Translations under genes and position numbers: made by a program | Assembly (NCBI GenBank): GCA_006386115.1 | Contig: VFIW01000010.1 | Span: forward strand, 682,001-746,000 | DNA from: Globisporangium splendens | Taxonomy: Eukaryota > Oomycota > Peronosporomycetes > Pythiales > Pythiaceae | Direction: 5' to 3' | Length of the DNA: 64,000 bases | The notes under the pieces: model-generated | What the model was told of the DNA's origin: nothing | The model's database searches: none | What the model saw: only the letters and a program-made list of their open reading frames with translations | Part shown: positions 44,842-57,187 of the stretch, piece after piece | Numbering within the stretch: position 1 is the stretch's first letter | Layout: the number at the start of each line of letters is the position of its first letter

Positions 44842-47800
44842 ATGATGAAGAAGGAGAAGCTGGAGCAGATGCGGGAGCTCGGGCGCGGGGGTCTCTCCAA
44901 GGGGCTCACGATGCTGCGCAACGCCGCGGAGAAGGCGGCGGCGGCGGCCGAGGCCGCCAACAGCGCCAGCGCTCAGAACGCCGCCGCCAACTACGTCGCG
45001 ATCGGGCCGAGCGCCAGCGCAACCGACGATGCAAGTGACGCTGCGAGCGGTGGTGGTGGAGCGAACGGAAACGCTGGGAGCAACAAACTCACGTACGATG
45101 AGCTGGTCACGCTCAGTATGAAGCTCACGCGCCAGAACAAGCTGATGAAGGCGCAGTTCCAGAAGATGCAGGTGCGCATCACGCAGCTCAATGTGAAGGA
45201 AGCCGATGCGCAGGTGCTGAGCGATTTCGTCGCGAATGTCGTCGGTGTCGACTTGGATGCGTGTCAGCTGAATGAAAGCAAAGCCGATGCCGACAGTGCG
45301 GGAAAGGGAGAGGAAGAGGCGACGGCGGTGACAACGACGACGATCGATGCGAAAGAGCTGAAAGAACGCTATGCCATTCTCCAGGAACTGAACGAAAGAG
45401 AGCACAAGCGCATTGAGGAGCGATTGCGAGTGGAGCTAGCGGCGCTGCGTAGTGACCAGCAGACCACGCAACGGACGTCTTCGGATGAGGGAGAGACTGC
45501 ATCGTTGCTGTCTTTTTCGCCTGTTGCAGCAGCTCCAACTCCTGCGAATTACGATGAAATCGATTTGCTAGGCGGCCCAACTCCGCCTCGATCGGCTTCA
45601 GGATCAGCAGCCGATTTCGCGGATTTTAAGGCTTCTGGTAGCGCTGCGAACCCAGAAGCTGTCACAAAGCTTGAGAAACAGTTGGAAGATGCCATGGCGC
45701 AACTCGAGAACATGCAAGAGCAGCTGCGAGTAGGCTCTCAAGAAAACGATAAACTTCAGGGGAAACTCAGCGATGCGGCCCAGCGAGCAGAACAAGTGGA
45801 TGAGTTGACGGCAAAGAACGAGACTTTAAAGGAAACGGTTGCGGAGCTAAAACACGCTATTTCATCTTACGAGACCGCGGAGCTCGAATGGCAAAAGCGT
45901 TGGAGTGAGCAAAGCGACAATGTTGCCAAGATTCAACAAGAACTACAAGACAAAATGGACGCTGAAGCTCATTTAGCCGCTGAGAATGCAACAATAAAGT
46001 CGAAGCTGGACGAAGTCAGCTCCCTGTTAGCCGAAAGCAAGCAGAACACTTCTGAAGATGGACCTAGCGTGGCCGATCTTCAGTCGCAGCTGCTTCAGCT
46101 GAATGAGGAGTTGACATCAATGCAGCAATCCCTCTCGTCGGCGCAAGCCAGTCTTTCTTTGACCGAGGACGAAAAGCAAGCCTTGTCGCGTCGGATTGAC
46201 GAGCTGAACTCTGCTTTGACTTCAAATGACGACGAGTTGAAGAAAGTTCGAGCCGAGTTGACTTCTCTTCACGAGGATAATGCTGCATTGACTGCGAGAG
46301 AAGGTGATTCTGTGAAGAATGAAGCCGACGAGTCTGAGATTCTGAGTTTGAAGGAACAGATTGCGTCCATGGCCTCCGACATTTCGGCTAAAGAAGAAAA
46401 GCTGGTCGAGTTGGAGAAATCCCTGGCACTTGCGCAGTCTCGAAATGAGAACTCTAAGACCAATGGCGAGGATTGCAGCAGTGACGATAGCCAGGAAGAG
46501 CAATCACATGACCATCTGGACCAACAAATTGCAAACTTGAAGCAAGAGGTGGAGAGCCTGAAACAAGAAAATGAAACGCTGCAAGCTAAACTCAAGCAAA
46601 TTGGGGAAAGTGAGTCCACGCAAGGTAGCCCAGAAGAAATCACTGCTCTATTGGGCGAACTTGAGAAAGTGAAGATGGAGCGAGCTGAAATCGACCACAC
46701 AGTGCGCACTTTGAAAGGTATTGTCCATCAGCTGTGTGTTGTTGCTGGTTGAATTGCTGACTGAGAATACGTTCTGTGGATATTCGTGACGCGCAGACAA
46801 ACTTCGAGTCGCTGAGACTGAGCAGAAGAGTGCGAACGCTGAGGTTGAACGTTGCAATTCCTTAGTCGATGCGCTGAAAGAAAATACAATTCGCTTAGCT
46901 GATGAGCTGGAAAGTTTCAAACGCGAAAAGGACGAGGCTGTCAGCAAACTGACTAGCTTGCAGGTGGAGTTAGACGCTGCAATTGCGTCAAAGGAATCCC
47001 TGGAGGAAGAGTTAGGAGTCCTTCGCCAAGATACACATGCCAACTTGGAGAGCACTATTGCAGAAGTCGAAGAAACTAAGAAGAAAGTGGAGTCGGTTGA
47101 GCTGGAGAAGGCGCAGATGGAAAGTCGCATGGCGGAAGAGCGCGAGTACCTCACGTCAAAGATTGAAATGCTGGTTAAAGAGTTTGATACTGTCAACAAA
47201 AAGAACGATGAGTTGCAATCGAATATTGCCGAAAAAGAAAAGCAAGTTCAGAAGATGGCAGCTTCTCAGTCCTCAATGACCGCAGAAATGATGGAGCTGC
47301 AGACCCAGCTTTCCTCAATGCGACAAGACTTGCACATGGCTGCGGAGGGATTAGAAGCGCACGCGACGAGAGCAGAACAAAGCGATCTGAAACGCCAGGA
47401 GATTGAAGGCAAGATGGCGAATATGAAGCTACAGATGGACTCACTGCGTGATGAGCATCGGAACGACTTTGAGATGCTGCGACAAGAGAAAGAAGCCGAG
47501 TTGGAACGCGTAAAGCAAGATCGAAGTGCGATTGCGCGAAGACTGAGCGAGCTGGAATCTGTGCGCAGTGATATGTTGGCCAAGTACGCGTCCTTGGAAG
47601 TTGAGTATCACGAAGAGCAGCAGCGTGCTGCTGAGCTGGAAGCCAAGATTTCGCAGCAGACAACCGAGATTGGGAATCTCAGTGTGGACTTAGCCGAGAC
47701 GAAGAAGGCGCTCTCAGACCGCATGGGACTTGCGACACGTCTGCAGACTGAAAACATGGGCATTGCGGCCAAGCAAGCCGAACAAGCGGCTTTGATTGAG

Positions 47801-48742
47801 AATGCGCTGCGCGAAGCCGCGTTACATAAAGAAAAAGCACATGAGATGGAGACCAAAATGCTAGAAGCAAAAAATGAAATGGAGCGTGTGAAGCGAATCA
47901 AAGAGGATACCGTTGCTGAGATGAAGAAAATGAAACAGGAAGTCGACCAGCAGAAGCAAGAGCTTCAGGCCGAGAAAGAGCAATCAGCAGTCGAATTCAA
48001 GGCAGCAGTGAACACAGAAAAAGAGGCGTTCAAACGAGAGGTCGAGCGTATCGAAGCTGAGAGTAAGGTGAAGTCGAAGCGTGCTCTCCAGGTTGTGCTC
48101 GAGAAGGAAGGTGAAATCGAGCGTTTGACCAAGCGTCTTACAGAACTGGAGGAAGATGTGCGATCGGGTGACGCTGACAATCGCAAGATCTTCGAGTTCG
48201 CACAACTCCAGGCTAAGCGAGAAGCCGAGTCTCGTGCCCAAGCAATGCAACTGCAGGGCATGGCTGATCAATTGCAAGAAGCCTACCGACAGATCCAGCG
48301 GTTGCAAGAAGAGAAACAGAACCATGACCAGGAGCTGACTGCGCTGATGCAAACGCAGCGACGTGAAGGCGTGAACATGGAGTATCTGAAAAACGTCGTG
48401 GTCCAGTATATGTCGTTCCGACCGGGTTCTTCCCAGCAAGCGCGGTTGGTGCCAGTGCTGTCCACGCTGCTCCAGTTCTCTGCTGGCGACATGAAAGAGA
48501 TTAAGAACGCGTCAAACGCGCGTCGCAGCAGCTGGACGTCCTGGGCCACGGAAACCAAGGACTACAAACCTATTCTGGGAGACGGCAAAGGTCAGCGCCA
48601 TTCAATGATCCCGCCCTCACCCGCGGGCTCTAGCACGATGGGGTCGCTCGATTCAACGCCTCGCGCTTCGAGCTTCACGCTGCCGTCCTCGGACCCATCG
48701 GCGTTTGCGTCGCATTCCGCGAGCGAACGCGCCGATTTCTAA
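44842..48742 (+). CDS. GRIP-domain golgin (coiled-coil)
   Basis: A long coiled-coil tether expected at the trans-Golgi. Two exons, 44842-46717 and 46797-48742, join in phase (GTATTG...CGCAG) for about 1,273 residues. The start is the first ATG of the frame (MMKKEKLEQM). After an Ala/Gly-rich start, nearly the whole protein is heptad-like, rich in Glu, Lys, Gln and Leu. Near residue 1150 lies the GRIP domain, NMEYLKNVVVQYMSFRPG then RLVPVLSTLLQFSAGD, with the conserved Tyr that in other golgins binds ARL1 at Golgi membranes. An 80-residue Ser/Pro-rich tail follows, longer than usual. Its neighbour across a shared promoter is a PH-EDR2 protein, another likely membrane-lipid reader. Confidence 0.88.
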
Positions 48743-48893
48743 GTTGCAGGTAGAGAAGAAAATGGTTTTGGACAAAAGATTTTTGTTTTGTTTTTTTACA
48801 TACTTTTTTTTTTTTTCTGGATTTTGCATGTGATGTAGTAAATGTTAACGTTGACTCATTTTCCGATTCATAATCAGCTCGGACGTTCGTCTA
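48743..48893. other. Convergent gap with T-rich tracts
   Basis: Short stretch between the golgin (plus) and the PDZ/PH scaffold (minus). It contains several long T runs around 48778-48820, probably 3' UTR or terminator sequence of the golgin. Confidence 0.5.
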
Positions 48894-51800
48894 TCAGGAA
48901 GAAAACCAAACATACAAGTGTGCGTGAGCAATCCATTTCCGCAATTCAATCGGCAAAACGACGAAAAGGTGGTAATCGTACCTCTTCGCAGCATCTGCAC
49001 GCGACATCCGCCGTGTCTTCTCGCCGTTGCTTCCAGCACTGGATGCGAGGCTCGAGTTGGCGCTCGCACCAAGTGCCAGAGGCGCTGTGGACAAGAAGCT
49101 CTGGTGGCGAGAGAGCGACGCGATGCGGTTGACACTGCCCCAGTACCCCGTCGCCGCATTCTTCTTGAGCTCCAGCTTGCCGTTGCTTGAGCACAGCAAC
49201 CGCATCCACTCGAGGCAGTGATCTTATGCCACACAAAACAGTAATCATATCAGCAAATTCGGCAGCCTATGCATCCAGCCAGACAAGACCATCTTATAGA
49301 AAAAACAAAGCATACCAGCTGAGTCGCATCGAATGATCATGCGCTCTTGCGCCGTGGATGAACCTGGACGAAGCGTGATCACACACGCCGTCGTGCAGTT
49401 TCCTGTCTCAGCCTCCTCCACTTCATTGCACGAGCGCACCTCGAGGATGTCCTTCGTGGCGAACGAGCCGAGGATGTCGGGTTCTTCGTCGTACAGGTGC
49501 ATCGCCAGCGAATTGATCAGCACCCGGGAGCTTGTGAGCACAAAGTACTTTGGGATCCACTTCTTGCCGTCCCAATCCTGGAGATTCGTCGAGTAAATCA
49601 CAGCGCCTTCGATCTGCATCCGCAGCAGTTCCTCGTTGTCCTTGTGGATCGAGAACGTGCTTCCACGACTGATAAACACGCCAGATCCGAGAATGTCGTC
49701 CTTGTCTTTGCCCGACTCTAGTTGTCCGTAGGCGCGTTTGACGTCCAGCAACGAGTTTCGCCACATCACGGCTTCTTCGTCGGTGCGCGGGATGATAATC
49801 ACGCTGATATCCGAGCCTAAGATCAGTTCCACGGCGTTCTCAGGCGAATTGACGTACGCGAACCTCACATCCACGAGCGCTCGGCAGTCGATTACGCCGT
49901 ATCGAATCGCGTTCGCTTCGTCTGGCGACAGCTCGTGCTTGTAGATCGAGAGTTCGTACCCCCACTGCACAAAGTACCGCAAGCGGATCCGCTCCTCGGT
50001 CGACGTGCGGTAGTACAGCCATCCGCTCGAGCTGAACCCATCGGCTTCCTGTGGGTTGCGCTTGACCACAACAGGCGAGATCCCCGAAGTCGTCGACGAC
50101 GACGTCGATGAGCTGAAGGAGTCCTCGTGGCTCTCGTTCGCCTCAAACGTACTCGTCTTGAGCAATTCCTTTGGCAGGATTTGAATGTCTCCCAGTGGCG
50201 GCAACGACGAATTCGACTTGAGCGACATGGAGTTCGTGCAGCAATCGTAGATCGCGCTCGCCCAGTCTTTCAAGTCTTGCTCCGTGTCGAACGCTAGCAA
50301 AAACGCATAAAAGTCGCCGATCTGGTCTGTGCGCGAATTTTCTTCGGCCGCAGTCGGGATCGCAAAGCTGATCTCGAGCTGGTAGAAGTCGGCGTCTTCC
50401 TTGCTGCGTCCACACACGCGCGACATCTTGAGGTTGAAAATGCACGGCAGCGAGATCATCCCGAGCAACCGACCATTGGGTTCCGTGTAAAAGATCAGCT
50501 GATGGTTGCGCAGCGAAAAGTACCGGCGGCGAAAGATCTGGTACAACCGGTCGAGCTTCCAAATCCACGCTTCCTTTGGCTGCGTGCTCGCCCACGAATC
50601 CATGCGCGACATTTTCTTCAGGATCAGCTCACCACACGAACACATCACGAGCATCCATCGCTTCGCGAGCTTTGCGTTCTCAGCGATGAGCTGCACCTCG
50701 TTTTCGCCATTAAACTTAACCACAAAGCTGCCAGCGTCAACCCCGTCCGAGTGCACGTCGTCGAGCTTTTTCAACGAAATCGCGTCGATCGCATCGCCCC
50801 ATTCGTTCATGTAGTCCTCCTTACGCTCGTAATAGTGGAACACGCCATTGGAGATCGCTGCAAACACCTTTCGGCCCGCGATTTGAAGCGTGCCAGATAT
50901 CTCCGTGACATTCTCGCCCTCTACCGAGAACGGGGACTGCGCGATCGGTGTTGGCCTCGACTTGGGCCGTGTGTGGTGGTTGCTTGGTGCAGGAGATGAC
51001 GGATCATCCTCGCTGTCCAAGCTCTTGCTGCCACTCTCGAGCAGCTCGTCCTCGGACTCTGGGATCGAGCGCATTAATCCCGCGTTCTTCATTGCAAACC
51101 GTTTCTTGGTGCGTCCACTTGGAGACGACATGCCGTCGTCACTCGCGCCAAAGCTGCCACGATAGTGGTAGTCAGACAACCAGATGAGACTCGACAGCCA
51201 CGTCTCCTTCTGCGCATGCGTCTCTGCGACCAGCTAAGAAAAACAAAACGAAAATGTGAGAAGCAACAACATACCGAGAGAGAGCAACGCAGAACGTACC
51301 ATCCACGCAACGCCATCCTCAGTCGTGAGCTGGATCGTGAAGTCAAGGTTCTCCTGATATCCGGACTCGGCTTCGCGGACATCTTTGATGCTGCGCAGGT
51401 CCAAAACGCTCGAGTACGAGTGCAAGTTCTCGTCATCGAGCACTTCGTACTTGAACAATAGGAGCTCGTTGTCGTGCAGCACGATAAATCGCGGATGGTA
51501 CGCATCCATGCCTGTCGACTTGGGTTTCTTGACGAAAAACCAGCCTCGCGTCGCGGTTTGCTGGGACACATCCTTCAGACTCCGGAACAGCACGGGGTCA
51601 GTCGTGACTCTCGGATCCGTGTACTTGGACTGATTTGCCATCAAGCGCGACACAGCGAGTCGGAACGGATTCGTCTCGGACTGACGTGAGTACGACTGGC
51701 TGTTGCTGCGTGATGAGCGTCTCGAGATAGACGAGAGATCGTACTCCTGGCCCGTGAGGCGCTTCGACTCGCGCGCGATGCAGATGCCCCACTTCATCAT

Positions 51801-53867
51801 CTTCTCCTGCGTCGGGAAGCACAGCACAAATGGACGGCGGTACTTATGCATCGAACCATGGACCAAGAGTCCGAGTTCTAGGCGCCAAGGCATACTCTCT
51901 TCTGTCACGGTAGCCGCCTCCTGACCATCGAGATCGCTCCAGGTGACGCTGTTGCCACCACCAGCACTAGGGAAACTCGAGCCAGGGACGACACGGTCAT
52001 TGCTGCTTTTCTCGGTGATCTGGCTCGGTACGATGCTGATGATACTGTCGCAACGCAGCGTGCCGATCGGCCGCGTCCGACTCGCAGCCGACTGCTCGTC
52101 CACAAAGTACATTACCTTGCCGTCTTCGAGCAGCACGAAGCGATGACACGCAAACGTCGGCACCAGATCGCCCATCTTGCCAATGTCGTCCTGGAGCAGC
52201 ACTTTCGGTGCGAGCACGGGGTTGAACTCGACGACGGCCACGGAGTGCACAGGGATCGAGAGCCGCGTCGCGTCACCGCCACAGAACAGCGGCGAGTTCT
52301 TGAGCAGATCCACCCACTGGATCATGTCCTCTCGGTTGCGCGTGTAGAACGTGAAAATGCTCTTGGTGCCCTCGAGCGTGATGCCCCACTGCTTCGGGTG
52401 GCACTGCGTGAACGCCGACACGACCTCACGCACGTCGTTGGTGGGGCGAATGTCCATGACTTCGTCCATGCGGATGCTCAGGTATGGCTCATCCACGCGG
52501 CCGCCCTGCATGCTCGGCTTGAACAAATTGAGCTTGTCGCCGTTGAGTTGCAGCATACGGATGCGAAATCGATGCGCCGCGGGCTCCTTTGACAAGATCC
52601 ATCCCTCAGCGATGCGCGTCGACTCTGGCGGCGTTTGCTGGTCAATGCGCGAGAACCGCAGCGTGAGCGGCCGGCCGGCGTCGCGGATGAGCGCGATCGC
52701 TTGCTTGAACTCGATGTTCGTGAAGTAGTGGTTGTTGACCGAGATGAGCAGGTCGCCGACGTGAATCACGCCCGAGGACTCAGCGAGCCCCATGGCTGGC
52801 GAGCCGCCGTCGCTCGACGTGTCCTGGAAGCCGCACACCATCACTTCGTCGTCGACAGTGCCTCTCAGAATCAGATTCAGCGGTCCTGGCTGGTCGAACG
52901 TGACCGTAATGATCTTCTCCTTAAGCTCCTCGTCGTTGCTCTTCTGGTCGCCGTCACCGCCCAGCGTCCCCGTCATGCGGATGCCGTTCGCGTCCGTGAA
53001 CCGCGAGCCGCCGCCGTGGATCATTGCCGTCTTGCGCGCGATCGCACTCGGCCGGGGGATCACGGAGCTCCCGCGGATGATCGTCGACTCGGGTCGCTGC
53101 ATGAGCTTTGGCTTGTACTCGCCTCGGAGCTAGTCAATAACAAAGAGAGATCTCATTAATAAGAATGAAGACAATACGACTGTCGTAACGAGAGCTTCAG
53201 ACACAACGTACCACGAGGGTCAAGACGGTCGCCCAGCGCACCATATCCTCTCGATCGTTTCCTGCGATCGTATAAATGCGGTCCGCGCACACCTGTAGGT
53301 GATAATAACGCCACCACAGCCATGTTGAAAACTCACCATCAAGCTACACATGCCACCACAGTAATAATGCCACACAAAGCGTACCAGATCGAGCGCGTTC
53401 TCAGGGGCGTCCGCGACGCTGGACGGCAGCACGGCGTTGACGGACGTGAGGTGGATGGCGCCGAGCTCCTGCTCCTCCGTGTTGCTCTTGAAGTAGCGCA
53501 GGATCATGCCGTCGAGCACGAACCAGCGCATGCGGTACGTGTTGCCCGGCAGGTGGATGCGCAGCACGCGCGAGCTGTTGAGCTTCTTGCCACCAGCACC
53601 CACGTGCTGCGCCTTGCGCTTGAAGTCGGGCTTGAGCAGGTACCCCTTGGGGTTCTCGAGCCAATCCGTGTGGATCGCGCCCGTGATCTGCATCTGGTGC
53701 ACCTCGCGTGACAGCTTCTCGTACGCGTTCTCCGACGCGGGTGCCGACGACGCCGACGACACCACGAGCCGCGACGCCGCCAGGTCCGCCGCGCCGCCCT
53801 CGCCCCCGCCTCCGGCGCCCGCGCCGCCGCCCAGGTTGATGGCGCTCGCGCTCAGGTCCGTCGCCAT
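48894..53867 (-). CDS. PDZ plus multiple-PH-domain scaffold
   Basis: Predicted exons are 53867-53385, 53292-53212, 53129-51300, 51233-49316 and 49222-48894; every junction keeps phase, giving about 1,546 residues. The start MATDLSASAINLGG leads a Gly-rich region. The first PH domain (GYLLKPDFKRKAQ, RMRWFVLDGMILRYFKS) is split by two introns. A PDZ-like domain follows at about 260-350 (ITVTFDQPGPLNLI, GVIHVGDLLISVNNHYF). Then come some seven more PH folds, at roughly 360, 495, 715, 910, 1020, 1200 and 1340, marked by motifs such as EGWILSKEPAAHRF, RGWFFVKKPKSTG, SGWLYYRTSTEERI and the closing Trp (WMRLLC). It likely gathers proteins at phosphoinositide-rich membranes; inferred. The last exon may instead be spliced at GTACGA (about 48968) to give a shorter end. 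Confidence 0.82.
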
Positions 53868-54271
53868 ATTCCAGCAATGCGCTCTCCTGCTTTGTTCCCC
53901 CTCCTTTTCGCTCCTCAATGCGGCGACGACCACTAGTGACGCATGGCACTCTTTCGAAAACACCAGCAAGGTACATATACCTTCTTAACTTCAATAAACT
54001 TCTTATACTGGGTATATTTTATTTGTGCATGGTTAATAATGCCTGTTTACAATAGGTAAACGTGGTTGCAGTATACATAGCATTGGTTGAAGGGTTTCTC
54101 GGTTCAAAAAAGGAACGAAAAAAAGAAAGTCAGGGCGGCATGTAGCCAATTGAACCAAGTCTGCATGAATATGGAAGTCGTATCTTTATGTGTGTGTGTG
54201 TGTGTGTCTCTCTCTCTCTCTCGCGCGCGCTCTTGCTCTGTGTATGTGAGGTACGCACTATCCGTGAGCCC
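53868..54271. other. Intergenic stretch with compound microsatellite
   Basis: About 400 bp between the scaffold start and the RPC3 stop, both minus strand. It holds the scaffold promoter and the RPC3 3' region. AT-rich in the middle; no gene. Confidence 0.5.
54189..54230 (+). repeat. Compound microsatellite (TG)n(TC)n(CG)n
   Basis: Three dinucleotide runs follow each other directly: TG at 54189-54207, TC to 54222, CG to 54230. It lies about 40 bp beyond the RPC3 stop codon, in its 3' flank. Confidence 0.85.
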
Positions 54272-56455
54272 CTAGAAGTCACGGTAGAGCATGAGCATGG
54301 CGTCGAGTTGGATGATGGCGCGGTCGAGGCGGTCGAGCGCACGGCTGAGCTTGTCGAACTTGGCGAGGTCGTTCGCCTCCACGAGCTGGTCCGAGCGCGC
54401 GATCAGGTCCTTGTTCTGCTCGGCCTCCATCTTCCGCCGCGCGCGCAGCTTGCAGAGCGACGTCAGGATGCGCTCGGCCACGCTCTTCTCCATGCGCGGC
54501 AGGTCCACGGACCAGCAGAACACCGTGAACGCCGGACTGTGGTCGGCGCGCTTCGGGATCTCCTGCATCTTGACCAGGTTCTCCGTGAACAGCTCGTACA
54601 GGCGGCGCCGCGTGTCGTTGGACGGCAGCAGCGCCAGCTCGCCAATCGTCTTCTGCTCTAACTGGCGCTTCTCCAGCAGCAGTCGCACGATGCGCGCGCT
54701 CTGCACGCCGTACTTCTCCTGGATGTATGAGTGCGTCGTCGCCTGGCGGAGAAACTCCACGATCTTCTTCATGTGCACGACGTATTGCCCTCCGTCGCCC
54801 GGCCGCGCCTGCGTTGCGTCGAACGTCTCCTGCGCCACCTTCATCACCATGCCCGACTTGTCGCGACACATGACCGTGATGTAGTTGAGCAGCAGGCGCC
54901 ACGTGTCCTTCGAGTCCTTGGGCAGCGCGCGCTTCACTTCGTCCATGCTGAACAGCTCGCGTGCCGTAACAGGGAACGACGTCGCCTCGTCCTTCTCGCG
55001 CTCGTGCGGCGACGAGTGCTTGAGCATCGCGCCGACGATCACGCCCGCGACGTTGTTGATGTTCTCCGTCGTAAACTTGGTGCACGCCTTGTGGCGCAAA
55101 TCACGCATGAGCTGGTCGACGCCAAAGCGCCACACGAGCGATTGCTCGCCCATAGCACCGCTAGGGGAATCGCTCCCAGCCTCGCTCTCGGCAGACGCCG
55201 TAGCGGCACCGCGCGTCGGCAGCTTGGCACGCTTCGAGAGTTTCCGCTTCTTTGTCGAGCGCGACGTCTCGGGGTCGAACTCCGCCTCGTTCTCGTCCTC
55301 TTTCTTGCGCGCATCGTCGGCTTCCAGCATCATCTGGAGTTCGACTGGGATCGCGTTGCTCGGCGCGCTCGCTTGCTTCTTCTTCTTGTCACGCACCGTA
55401 ATGCCATCGTCGTCCGTCTTCTCATTTGCAGACGCAGCGCTGTTACCGCCCGTGGCGCCACGCTTGTTGCTCTCCGCTGTATTCGCGTCCCCCTTTGGCT
55501 TTCCAGTGCTTCCATCGTTGCCGCGCGTGATGCTCACAGGGAAATCTGGCTGCTGTTCCTGTTCAGGGACCGTCATGTCGAGCGGATGCACGCGCGAGAT
55601 GTATCGTTTCTTGGCCATTTCGACAAACGTCGCGCGGATGAGCTCTCGGCTCTCGTCGAGCTCGCTCTCGCTGATCTCCTCGTCGGCTTCGGCTTGCTGG
55701 TGCTTCAGCTCCGCTAAACTATACGCCATAGACTCCACGGCCTGGTCGATGCGCACTCGACCGTGCACTAAAATCTCCTCCATAATTACTTCACCCTGTA
55801 CGACACACAGTGTAATGCGCAAGCAAGTAAGCACATGCATTAAGGGCATCAACGTGTCGAAGGAGACGTACTTCAATGCCGAACGCCTGCTTCGCCTGCT
55901 CAATGAACGTCGGGAAGCGCAATCGATAGAGTACTTCTTGCACAATAATCTACACACAACATCATAAGAGAGACACACGCCGCCATGCACAACCATCCGC
56001 ATTCGTTAACAGCATGTTCACAACACATCCCATCAACCCATTGCCGCGCTAAAAAACAGCACGACACTCACATTATACACTACGCCGTTGGTCGCGTGGC
56101 TGCGCAACGCTGCAGCGGGCTTCACACCCAGCACGTTGTGCTGCAGCAACTTGAGCAGCGTGCACTTGATCTCGTGCACGCTCGGCTTGACCACCACGGC
56201 GGCCGCCTGCACCTTGTGCACGATCTCCACGAGGCGCAGTCCGTCGGCGCGCAGCAGCTCCGCCGCGATCTTCTCCGCGATGTCGCCGAAGTCGTCGCGC
56301 AGCACGCTCAGCACGATGGCGCGCTCCGACCGCGTGGCAAACGTCGAGGGCATCGCTATCACCGCGGACGCGCCGCTGCTCCCGTTCGCGCTGCTGCTCA
56401 TTATCGCGTCGCTCCAACCACCACTTTGACCGGACATTCCTATTTCCTGGCTCAC
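54272..56455 (-). CDS. POLR3C: RNA polymerase III subunit RPC3 (RPC82)
   Basis: A winged-helix subunit of the RPC3-RPC6-RPC7 part of RNA polymerase III, needed to start transcription of tRNA and 5S genes. Exons are 56455-56072, 55949-55872 and 55795-54272, all in phase; about 661 residues. The first exon gives the first winged helix (VLRDDFGDIAEKIAAELLR, LLKLLQHNVLGV). The second codes VQEVLYRLRFPTFIEQAK, a family hallmark. The third begins GEVIMEEILVHGRVRIDQAV. The C-terminus shows more winged helices (FLRQATTHSYIQEKYGVQSAR) and a final coiled helix. A long charged, Lys/Ser-rich insert in the middle makes it longer than the human protein (534). ATG 56437 is an alternative start. Confidence 0.88.
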
Positions 56456-57187
56456 AGGCAGATATACCTTTCCATCTCGATAAAGTGCGAATATGAAAGC
56501 AACAATTCGAAATGCAACTGTGTGTTCGCATACTGCTGTTGTCCGTTTAGGTACTATTTTGGATCCCTGTACCAGTGAAAGTGGAACAATGAACCTCTTC
56601 GTCGAGAGTGATTGTCAAACGAGTTGAAGTTTCCGCACGTCAATGCAGGCTTCAATTCCGCAATTCCGCATTATGGCGATCCATGGACGCTTGCGGCATG
56701 CAGGATGGCGCGTGCTGATAGCAGACGCGCTTGCGGATACGGGCGCTGTCGGAGCATTCAAGCAACGGCGTGTGTTGAGTGGAGGCTGGAGAGAACGACT
56801 GCGTGGGTCACTTTTGGTGTTCAGTGGTGCTTTGATGCGATTGTTGTGTGTACAACACGACGAACTCACATTGCTGCTGTGCATGTCGGTCGAGCGGGGC
56901 CGACGTCATTGGGATGCTGCTTGTTTAAATGCTGTTGGCTCAACTGGTTGATTGCAGAGCGCGCGAGAATGAAGAAGGGGAAATCCAGAAATAGACGCAA
57001 TGAGCACACTGGTTTTGAGCAGCTGCAGGTATATTCCAGTCTCCAAATGCGCGATAAGTTTAGCCTGCAGATGGTGCACTTGTTACTCCCACCTTTCTAC
57101 GTGCTGCTTCCTCGCAGTTGCCGGCCCAAGGAATTGCGGCAAGCGCACGTACGTGAAAGGTGTTGCCGACGGGAGCTGTGCGAGTCC
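56456..57187. other. Divergent intergenic region
   Basis: About 730 bp between RPC3 (minus) and the channel gene (plus), holding both promoters. An open plus-strand frame runs in from 56612 without recognisable features, so the channel start was put at the later ATG 57188. Confidence 0.45.

Noticed and set aside
54189..54230. Compound microsatellite as a possible telomere or origin signal
   Set aside because: It is a simple TG/TC/CG dinucleotide tract in a 3' flank, with no telomere-like unit and no other origin feature.
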